Part shown: in pieces, positions 8,515 to 15,133 of the stretch
How positions within the stretch are numbered: position 1 is the stretch's first letter
How the letters are laid out: every line of letters begins with the position of its first letter
Assembly (NCBI GenBank): GCA_963678465.1
Contig: OY782858.1
Location: 496,001 to 560,000 of the forward strand
Length of the DNA stretch: 64,000 nt
Direction: 5' to 3'
Origin: Paludibacter sp963678465
GTDB taxonomy: Bacteria > Bacteroidota > Bacteroidia > Bacteroidales > Paludibacteraceae
Position numbers and translations under genes: made by a program
The notes under the pieces: model-generated
Told to the model about the DNA's origin: nothing
What the model saw: the letters and a program-made list of their open reading frames with translations, nothing else
The model's database searches: none

Positions 8515-9744
8515 ATGAGTGAACTAATCAATAATTCCAGTATTAGAAAGGAAAAACTAAAAACACTATTGCTGAAAATTCATCATGGCGGATCCGAAGA
8601 GGCGGTTCGGAACGAGTTACTACTTTCGTTAAGTCAAATTCCTTATGGCGAAGTGGTAGAGGTAGAGCAAGAACTGATAGCAGAAGGATTGCCCGAAGAG
8701 GAGATACTTGATTTATGTGATGCACATTCGGCAGTACTCGAAGGTCGTGTCGATCTCTCGGCATTGAAACCGGTAGTAGAAGGTCATCCGGTAGATGTTT
8801 TTAGAAAAGAAAATGAGGAGATAAGAAAACTTTCAAATGCGATTTTTGCGTTGATTTCAGAAATAAATCGTGAAACAGAAGCAGATATCAGCGATAAAAT
8901 AACTAAACTGAGAGGCCTTTTCAATACGCTTTTCGATGTGGATAAACATTATCAGCGCAAAGAGTACCTGCTGTTTCCTTACCTCGAAAAAGCCGGAATT
9001 ACAGGACCGCCCAAAGTGATGTGGGGTAAACACGACGAAATACGCGATTTGATAAAAGGAAGCATTGAAGTGCTGCAAACTACTGAGATGACGAATGAGG
9101 AATTTGGTGCAGTTGCTGAGATTGTGCTCACAATAGCCGCCACTGCTGCAAAAGAAATGATAACCAAAGAAGAAGAAATTCTTTTCCCGATGTCGTTGGA
9201 CGTGCTGACCGAAGCCGACTGGTACGAAATAAGTAAACAGTCGCTCGAAATTGGTTATTGCCTGTACGATCCGCAAGTGGACTGGAAACCCGAATGGGCC
9301 GAAGAGCAATCCATCAACGCATCGCAGAAGAGCGGAAGTCATGTTCAATTGCCAAGCGGAAGTTTCTCGGCCGAGGAAATTATGGCCATTTTGAATACTT
9401 TGCCGGTGGATATTACTTTTGTTGACAAAGATGATAAGGTTAAGTATTTCTCGCAAAGTGCCGAACGTATTTTCCAGCGCAACAGGGCTATACTTAATCG
9501 CGATGTGCGTCACTGTCATCCTCCTGCAAGTGCTCATATTGTAGATAAAATAATCGACGATTTCAAAAGCGGACGTCAGAGTCGCGCACCGTTTTGGATC
9601 AATATGGGTCCTAAAATGATTCATATAGAGTATTTTGCCTTGCGAAACGATAAAGGAGAATATCTTGGAACGCTTGAAGTGTCGCATAACGTTACTCCTT
9701 ATCGCGAATTAGAAGGCGATCAGAGAATTCTTTCGTACAAGTAA
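8515..9744 (+). CDS. DUF438 / hemerythrin-like / PAS domain protein
   Basis: A 409-residue cytoplasmic protein with three parts: DUF438 (about residues 15-90), a hemerythrin-like four-helix bundle (about 91-235) and a PAS domain of the DUF438-associated type (about 285-400, with CHPP at 334-337). In the bundle, His91, His145, Glu150 and His173 are present, but Asn100 and Met215 stand where a classical hemerythrin would offer histidine. The metal site is thus atypical; this seems usual for DUF438 proteins. No output domain such as HTH or kinase is attached, so signalling must be by protein contact or the protein acts as a ligand-binding module. It begins 113 bases after ric and belongs to the same run of genes. 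Confidence 0.85.
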   Translation: MSELINNSSIRKEKLKTLLLKIHHGGSEEAVRNELLLSLSQIPYGEVVEVEQELIAEGLPEEEILDLCDAHSAVLEGRVDLSALKPVVEGHPVDVFRKENEEIRKLSNAIFALISEINRETEADISDKITKLRGLFNTLFDVDKHYQRKEYLLFPYLEKAGITGPPKVMWGKHDEIRDLIKGSIEVLQTTEMTNEEFGAVAEIVLTIAATAAKEMITKEEEILFPMSLDVLTEADWYEISKQSLEIGYCLYDPQVDWKPEWAEEQSINASQKSGSHVQLPSGSFSAEEIMAILNTLPVDITFVDKDDKVKYFSQSAERIFQRNRAILNRDVRHCHPPASAHIVDKIIDDFKSGRQSRAPFWINMGPKMIHIEYFALRNDKGEYLGTLEVSHNVTPYRELEGDQRILSYK

Positions 9745-9768
9745 AATGAACTTATAAATTACTCTCTA

Positions 9769-10293
9769 ATGAAAAAAGAAGAATTAATTATTACTCCCAA
9801 AACTAAAGTCCTGGACATTATTGAGGCCTATCCTGTATTAGAGGATGTACTTATAAGCTATGTTCCTGCTTTCGAAAAGCTTAAAAATCCACTCTTACGT
9901 CGCACAGTGGGGAAGGTGGCAACTTTGCAACAAGCTGCATTGATAGGTAATGTGAGTGTAGGAGACCTTGTGAATTATTTGCGCGAGAAAATAGGTCAGA
10001 ATGAAGTGGAAATTCAGTTCGAAGAGCATCAGTACAATTATAAACAACCCGACTGGTTCGATACGAGTAATGTAATCCTTAGTTTTGATGTGAGAGAGAT
10101 GTTGGCCAACGGAGAGCACCCGGTGGCACAGGTTATGGAGGATTTGAAAAAACTTAAAGCTAATCAAATCTATCTGCTTATCGCTCCGTTTCTTCCTGTT
10201 CCGCTCATCGATAAAGCGACTGGTCTTGACTTTATCCATTGGATTAAAAAGGAGAATGATACTCTGTTCTTTATCTATTTTCTGAAAAAATAA
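9769..10293 (+). CDS. DUF1858 / DUF2249 domain protein
   Basis: A 174-residue soluble protein, 24 bases after the DUF438 gene and almost certainly cotranscribed. The N-terminal half (about residues 7-75) has the DUF1858 pattern ITPKTKVLDIIEAYP, related to the ScdA_N domain of RIC but without its Cys-Cys. The C-terminal half (about 100-174) looks like DUF2249, a small domain related to TusA/SirA-like folds, starting at FDVREML. Such proteins accompany RIC, hemerythrin and DUF438 genes in anaerobes, but no biochemical activity is established that I know of. It closes the stress locus and is followed by a strong bidirectional terminator. Confidence 0.82.
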   Translation: MKKEELIITPKTKVLDIIEAYPVLEDVLISYVPAFEKLKNPLLRRTVGKVATLQQAALIGNVSVGDLVNYLREKIGQNEVEIQFEEHQYNYKQPDWFDTSNVILSFDVREMLANGEHPVAQVMEDLKKLKANQIYLLIAPFLPVPLIDKATGLDFIHWIKKENDTLFFIYFLKK

Positions 10294-10315
10294 ATCATCA
10301 GAACAGTTTTGAACT

Positions 10316-10351
10316 AAAAAAAGGAATTAATGTGGGTTAATTCCTTTTTTT
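10316..10351. terminator. Bidirectional rho-independent terminator
   Basis: A perfect 15-bp stem (10316-10330 and 10337-10351) around the loop TGTGGG, with seven A on one side and seven T on the other, so it works in both directions. It separates the convergent DUF1858 and VOC genes. Confidence 0.9.
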
Positions 10352-10398
10352 AGTCTTCGGTGAATTATAACTTCCCGATTGTAGTTTCAATGTTGCAG

Positions 10399-10827
10399 TT
10401 AGGCTGCTTCATTATAACTAATCATCCAGTTTATGCCAAACTTATCTGTCAGCATTCCGAAATAATCGCCCCAGAATGTGTTTTCGAGTGGCATTGTAAC
10501 TAGTCCTCCCTCGGCTAATGCATTAAAAAGCAGATCTGCTTCGTTTTTACTGTCGGCCGTTATTGAAACAGAGAAGTTATTTCCCTGTACAAAAGAAAAA
10601 GTCCACTCGCCACCAATGTCGCTACCCATCAGTGTAGAAGTTCCAATTGGTAATCCGACATGCATTATTTTATTTTTATCCGCGTCGTTTACTTTATTAA
10701 GTTCATCTTCTGGCATTTCGCCAAAACGACCGAAGTATGAAAACTCAGTGCCGAATACGGACTTATAAAAATTAAATGCTTCTTCGCAGTTACCGTTAAA
10801 ATTTAAATAAATATTCGTTGTTGCCAT
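10399..10827 (-). CDS. VOC family protein (PhnB/glyoxalase-like)
   Basis: A 142-residue protein from the ATG at 10825-10827, which begins with the family's MATTNIYLNFNGNCEEAFNFY. A further upstream start would add 22 Lys/Asn-rich residues and is unlikely. The layout is that of PhnB-like vicinal-oxygen-chelate proteins: YKSVFGTEF near 21-29, MHVGLPIG in the middle, and the C-terminal WGDYFGMLTDKFGINWMI. Metal ligands typical of true glyoxalases are not obvious. The enzymatic role is unknown for most members. It shares the terminator with the preceding stress locus but is convergent with it. Confidence 0.85.
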   Translation of the reverse strand: MATTNIYLNFNGNCEEAFNFYKSVFGTEFSYFGRFGEMPEDELNKVNDADKNKIMHVGLPIGTSTLMGSDIGGEWTFSFVQGNNFSVSITADSKNEADLLFNALAEGGLVTMPLENTFWGDYFGMLTDKFGINWMISYNEAA

Positions 10828-10940
10828 TTTTTTTTGATTTAGAGGGTTATTGATATTTGATTTCGAAAGTTTTTTTGTTTGGTTTTTTTTCAATCCTCAT
10901 TTTTGCCTGCTTATTATTTTTCTGTATCGGAGCAGTTGCT

Positions 10941-11369
10941 TTATTGTTTTCCATATTTGCTTTCCAGAAAATCAATTGTAGCTTTCATAAGCTTTCGGAG
11001 GGTATCCAGATTGATGTCGGAAAGCTTATGAATGTAAATACAGGCTTTTCCCATTTTAAATTTTCCCAAATCATGCAGCAGGTATTCGTGTTCTGCATTT
11101 CCGGTATAAACATAGAGTGAAATGGCTGCTTTTCGTGGAGAGAAACCAACAAGTAGCCAATCGCCCTGCTGACTGCTTCTTTCCGATTTGTAATGATAGC
11201 TACCAAACCCGATCATGGACGCACCCCACATTTTAGGCTCGTAGCCCGTGAAATCCTGCATTAGTTTCAAAAGTTCGAAACTGTCATTGCGCTTTTGTTC
11301 CGATGTTACGAATGAGTTGATAAACTCAATGACATCGGCATTCGTTTGTTTTGTTTTTAATTCGGCCAT
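10941..11369 (-). CDS. DUF1801 domain-containing protein
   Basis: A 142-residue protein, started at the ATG at 11367-11369; an in-frame TTG two codons earlier is less likely. The pattern EPKMWGASMIGFGSYHY (about residues 46-62) and WLLVGFSPRKAAISLY identify DUF1801 (YdhG-like), a small alpha/beta family related to frataxin-like folds. The C-terminal part KLSDINLDTLRKLM is also typical. Its biochemical function is not established. It precedes the VOC gene by about 110 bases on the same strand, so the two may share a transcript; small VOC and DUF1801 genes often sit together in Bacteroidetes. Confidence 0.85.
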   Translation of the reverse strand: MAELKTKQTNADVIEFINSFVTSEQKRNDSFELLKLMQDFTGYEPKMWGASMIGFGSYHYKSERSSQQGDWLLVGFSPRKAAISLYVYTGNAEHEYLLHDLGKFKMGKACIYIHKLSDINLDTLRKLMKATIDFLESKYGKQ

Positions 11370-11439
11370 ATACAAAGACGATTGGGGTAGAAGGAATAAA
11401 AGTTATAATCAGGTGTCTTGTCAATACTTTATGGTTTTT

Positions 11440-11979
11440 TTATTTATGTTTGTCGTGCTTCACCCATATCAGGTTGTCTGTATTATATCCAACTTCTTCG
11501 GCTATTTTCAAATAGTTGTTTTTTATCTCTGCGGGTATAGTTGTGTCGCGGGATAATATCCACAAATATTTAAGGCTTTCTCCTGCTATCAGCACATATT
11601 TGTATTCGTCGTCGATGGCAATTACGTTATAGCCTGAATAAAACGGACCAAAAAAGGACACTTTGAGCATAGCAATGTTTTCATCTCCAACAAATTTTGC
11701 TTTCCCAATTGCTTGATTCCATTTGCCTTTTTTTGTATTATATCCCTGATTATTAACTCTGATAGTCCCGTTCTTATTTAAAGAATATTCGGCTGTAGTG
11801 TTATCCAGATCTTTTTCATATTTAAAATCCAATCGGGCAATCTCGTACCATTTTCCGAGATACTTTGTTTTGTTAAAAGGTTTAACTGCAACAGCACCAT
11901 CGGGTATTGTTGCACAAGCGCTTAATCCTAACATAATAATACTTATGAAGAGTGAGTTAAAATTTTTTGTTGCTTTCAT
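11440..11979 (-). CDS. blc: Lipocalin family lipoprotein (Blc-like)
   Basis: A 179-residue protein from the ATG at 11977-11979. The signal MKATKNFNSLFISIIML ends at a lipobox LSAC, with Cys at about residue 22. The mature protein shows the bacterial lipocalin signature GKWYEIARLDFKYE (about residues 42-55), the NNQGYNTKKGKW strand region and the final WILSRD motif. Blc-type lipocalins are outer-membrane lipoproteins that bind fatty acids or lysophospholipids and are often induced in stationary phase or membrane stress. The longer open frame upstream is rejected because it would bury the signal peptide. Confidence 0.9.
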   Translation of the reverse strand: MKATKNFNSLFISIIMLGLSACATIPDGAVAVKPFNKTKYLGKWYEIARLDFKYEKDLDNTTAEYSLNKNGTIRVNNQGYNTKKGKWNQAIGKAKFVGDENIAMLKVSFFGPFYSGYNVIAIDDEYKYVLIAGESLKYLWILSRDTTIPAEIKNNYLKIAEEVGYNTDNLIWVKHDKHK

Positions 11980-12305
11980 TGTTTTAGTAAATTGGGTTAT
12001 TAGTATTGTTCTGTATTTTACAACCATGCAGCTGATTCCTTTGGACGATAACCACATAGCGATATCCGTTCCTTCTTTGTCCAGTCAGTTGTTTACAAGA
12101 CCTCCACCGGGATATATAACAATACCGATATGTTTGTTGTTTGAAGCAGATGCAGAATATAGCATAAAAGCAGGTGTTGAAATATCGTTTATTACTCTGT
12201 TTGAGCCAGATAAAGAATACTGGCTATATTCCTAATTTCGTTGCTACAATGATGAAAAAAGGCGCAAGTTGAATTACTTGCGCCTTTTACTCTCAAAATA
12301 TATTT
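11980..12305. other. Intergenic region lipocalin / GH43
   Basis: 326 bases between two minus-strand genes. It contains the GH43 terminator at 12257-12288 and probably the lipocalin promoter. The open frames that cross it have no family resemblance. Confidence 0.5.
12257..12288 (-). terminator. Rho-independent terminator of the GH43 gene
   Basis: A 13-bp stem (12257-12269 and 12276-12288; AAAAGGCGCAAGT and complement) with a 6-base loop, running into T residues on either strand. It lies 17 bases after the GH43 stop codon. Confidence 0.85.
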
Positions 12306-13754
12306 TTAATGAGCTTTAAAATTCCATTTGGAGTTATCGCTGTTCATATCAAACTTACCAAGCGTAGGAGTGCTATCACCTGAAGAGATAAGAGCATATT
12401 TTTCGGTAGAATTTGGAACAACCTTAGGCATAATTCTGTACGTACCATCAGTCAATTGCTCAATTTTCCACAATTGCTCAGGAGCTCCGGTGAAAGCAGG
12501 AACAGTTTTCAGTTCCGCATCAGCAGCTAATGCTCTATCGGTTCCGGCAATAACGATTTTATAATAAGGAGCTCCAAGGTATCCACCTGCATTAGGAACA
12601 GCTGTGATTGTCCATTTCTGATGTGGACGGAACATATAATCGCCAATTCTTACACCTATTTCACCCGTTGGCCATGTATTGATAACATCCGACAATTCCT
12701 GAGATGGAACCGGCTTAATAGGTTCATCATTGTTACGATTACCAAATCCACGCATACCGCCAGCCATACGAACAAAGTCAACAGTTAACTCAAGCGCATA
12801 TCCTCTTCTTTCCGATTCAATTTCATAAGTACCTTCCTTGAAATTATCACCGGCTACCGGCCAATCGTTTTTCCAAAGCAATGGACGAATAGCTAAAACG
12901 CTGCGTCCGCTCTGATCTAAATCAGCCTCGTAATGGCACGACATTCTTTCAACACCATCTTCAAGAATAGTACGTCCGAAGTGTCCGGGGCCTGTAACTC
13001 TACCACCGGCAGCCACTACCATTTTACCACCACCTTCGAGCATATCTCTGCCCATATTATCTATATAAGGACCTGTTACTTTTCTGGAACGACCTACCAC
13101 AATATTGTAAGTAGAGTTTGCTCCATCGCAACAAGTTCCGTGAGTTCCTAATAAATAGTACCAACCGTTACGGTAAATCAAATCTGTTGCTTCGCAGTCG
13201 ATCGCAACATTGATAGCTTGATTTCCTTCTACACGTTTACCTGTCTTTGGATCGAGTTCTACGATACGAATAAATCCAAAATAGGTACCATAAGAACACC
13301 ATAAACGACCATCAGTAGGATCAAGCAAAAGTCCCGGGTCAATGGCATCACAATCTTCCATATTAGCAGACGAAGCCACTACGATAGGATCAGTATATTT
13401 AAAATCAGGAGATTTGGGATCAAGGGTTTTGTTCCACATAGTATTTATTTTACCATCGTGTCCGCCACCTAAACCACCTCCGGTAGAGCCATACACAACG
13501 AGATAACGATCTCCGATTTTAATTGCATCAGGAGCAGCACCACCACCTGGTCTTACTGCGCCACTATTCCATGTCCAGCCATCTTCTGACATCAATCCAC
13601 CTCCACCAGTACCGAAGGTATAGTATTTTCCATCACACTCCATAATAGTTGAAGGGTCATGTATAAACGGTTTTCCAATTTGTGCAGTTATCGTTCCGGC
13701 CAATGCCAACAATAACAGGGCTGTAGTGCCCAATATTTTATTTCTTAATTTCAT
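12306..13754 (-). CDS. Glycoside hydrolase family 43 (arabinan/arabinofuranosidase-like), secreted
   Basis: A 482-residue secreted enzyme. Signal peptide at about residues 1-24 (LLLLALAGTITAQ). The five-bladed GH43 propeller covers about 28-330: Asp33 in IHDPST is the probable catalytic base, DAIDPGLLLDP (about residues 138-148) carries the pKa-modulating Asp region, and CEATDLIYRNGWYYL holds the probable acid Glu. The last 150 residues form a separate beta-rich domain with QKWTI and EQLWKIEQL repeats, reminiscent of a ricin-type lectin. GH43 enzymes remove arabinose or xylose from plant cell-wall polysaccharides. It follows a lipoprotein gene of the same strand by 127 bases. Substrate not determinable. 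Confidence 0.88.
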   Translation of the reverse strand: MKLRNKILGTTALLLLALAGTITAQIGKPFIHDPSTIMECDGKYYTFGTGGGGLMSEDGWTWNSGAVRPGGGAAPDAIKIGDRYLVVYGSTGGGLGGGHDGKINTMWNKTLDPKSPDFKYTDPIVVASSANMEDCDAIDPGLLLDPTDGRLWCSYGTYFGFIRIVELDPKTGKRVEGNQAINVAIDCEATDLIYRNGWYYLLGTHGTCCDGANSTYNIVVGRSRKVTGPYIDNMGRDMLEGGGKMVVAAGGRVTGPGHFGRTILEDGVERMSCHYEADLDQSGRSVLAIRPLLWKNDWPVAGDNFKEGTYEIESERRGYALELTVDFVRMAGGMRGFGNRNNDEPIKPVPSQELSDVINTWPTGEIGVRIGDYMFRPHQKWTITAVPNAGGYLGAPYYKIVIAGTDRALAADAELKTVPAFTGAPEQLWKIEQLTDGTYRIMPKVVPNSTEKYALISSGDSTPTLGKFDMNSDNSKWNFKAH

Positions 13755-13881
13755 ACGATAATATTTTTTTTAAAAGGTCGTATGGAACTCGCATACCAGA
13801 CTTTGATCAACTTTGGTGAACGCCTGCGTGAATGCTCGTTTCATAATAATTTCCAATTGAGATTTTTATAGGATAACTTAC

Positions 13882-14619
13882 TTACTCGCAACTAACAGTG
13901 ACATTTCTGATCGGCTGACCGTTTTCATCCAAAAAACGAACACAGAAATCACTCATACCAGGACCATTGATAATTACTCCACGAAGGATATTACGACCTT
14001 TGTTAAGTGTAAGACGAGGAGAAACGCCATCATCTACTACCATACGTCTGTCTCCCGAAAGAAGTAACGCTTCTTTTCCGTTCAACCACCACATTGAAGC
14101 TGAATTTGATCCGGCAGCCAATCTCACGTTTTTCATTTCCACAGGACTATCGATTACAGTCACAGCCCAAAAGATAACACCATAATGTTGTTTTCTTAAT
14201 CCATAAGCAAAACGGAACAACTTCACATTGTAGTTGGTAATGCTTTCCAATGCATGCCATGTAAGTTCTTGCTCACCAACTTTTACTTTTTCTCCGTTTT
14301 TAGGAAGTACAGTCAGTTGATTAGGGAAGAACTCCGTAGCAAATGTAGTTCGTAAATAACTGTCGGTAAAAACAGTATTACCACGATTGGGTTTGTTGAT
14401 GGGTTCCAAAAGCAGCCAACGCATAATGAATCCTTTTTCATTCGGAGTCATTTTTTTTGTAGTGGCAGGAATAAAATAATTCGCGATACTTCTTGTAGTA
14501 TCGCTCGGGGCAGCAACATTCGTTTTGCCCTTCGACGCAACGGAACAACTTTGTAATCCTAAACCTAAGAAAATTACAGAGATTGCCGCTAACAGCAGTG
14601 TTTTGTGTTTGATGTTCAT
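13882..14619 (-). CDS. Hypothetical lipoprotein, probably carbohydrate-linked
   Basis: A 245-residue protein from the ATG at 14617-14619. A lipoprotein signal with LGLQSC places the lipidated Cys at about residue 25. The mature protein is beta-rich: WLLLEPINKPNRGNT near residue 70, a central FRFAYGLRKQHYGVIFWAVT stretch split over two strands, and SNSASMWWLNGKEALLLSGDRRM. The pattern resembles the galactose-binding or PA14-like modules that precede esterases and rhamnosidases in Bacteroidetes, but no catalytic domain follows. It lies upstream of the GH43 gene and is probably cotranscribed, so a role in binding or presenting glycans at the cell surface is a reasonable inference. Confidence 0.7.
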   Translation of the reverse strand: MNIKHKTLLLAAISVIFLGLGLQSCSVASKGKTNVAAPSDTTRSIANYFIPATTKKMTPNEKGFIMRWLLLEPINKPNRGNTVFTDSYLRTTFATEFFPNQLTVLPKNGEKVKVGEQELTWHALESITNYNVKLFRFAYGLRKQHYGVIFWAVTVIDSPVEMKNVRLAAGSNSASMWWLNGKEALLLSGDRRMVVDDGVSPRLTLNKGRNILRGVIINGPGMSDFCVRFLDENGQPIRNVTVSCE

Positions 14620-15133
14620 ATTAGATATTTGTGTTAACAATAATGCTTTTCGGGAGAAAAGCGTACTTGTGCGCAAAACTACAAAAAAATATCGTTTTGC
14701 ATAGCATATTAAGTGAAAATTGTTAATAGTGTTGCTGAAAATGATTTATTTTTGTGCAAAATAATTTACAACTGTTTCTTTTGTGTACAAAATAGAAAGC
14801 ATAAACCCACTCTGTGGATATTGTGACGCCAAACAGGCAATGAACAGCTAGGAAAATGTTCTCTTTTCTGAGCTGAGAAATGAGTAAATCAAAACCGTAG
14901 TTCTGTGCATTCCATTACCACAAAGAAAATGTAAAATCAAAATTCATTATATTTTTATTGTTTTTCAATAAAAATATTTTGTTTTATAAGAAAAATACTT
15001 TATCTTCGCAGCGTTTAACTTAATATATTGTTTGTTGATTTCGTACGCTGATTGAATATAAACTGAAGTATTCTTCGCTCTACATGTTTCAAATTTAATT
15101 ATCAATAATAGTAACCAAAAAAAAGAATTAGTA
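14620..15133. other. Divergent intergenic region lipoprotein / M16 peptidase
   Basis: 514 AT-rich bases. The M16 promoter candidate is near 14978-15008. CAAAACTA at 14674-14681 reads TAGTTTTG on the minus strand and may be the -7 box for the lipoprotein gene, though no matching -33 box is seen. Nothing else recognised. Confidence 0.5.
14978..15008 (+). promoter_or_regulatory. Promoter of the M16 peptidase gene
   Basis: TTTG at 14978-14981, a 19-base spacer, and TATCTTCG at 15001-15008, one mismatch from TAnnTTTG. The leader to the ATG at 15134 would be about 118 bases. Confidence 0.5.

Noticed and set aside
8857..9687. 276-codon minus-strand frame inside the DUF438 gene
   Set aside because: Fully overlaps a well-supported gene; composition rich in His/Phe/Cys is typical of an antisense shadow.
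11798..12235. 145-codon plus-strand frame opposite the lipocalin gene
   Set aside because: Overlaps the lipocalin coding region antiparallel and has no domain or plausible start.
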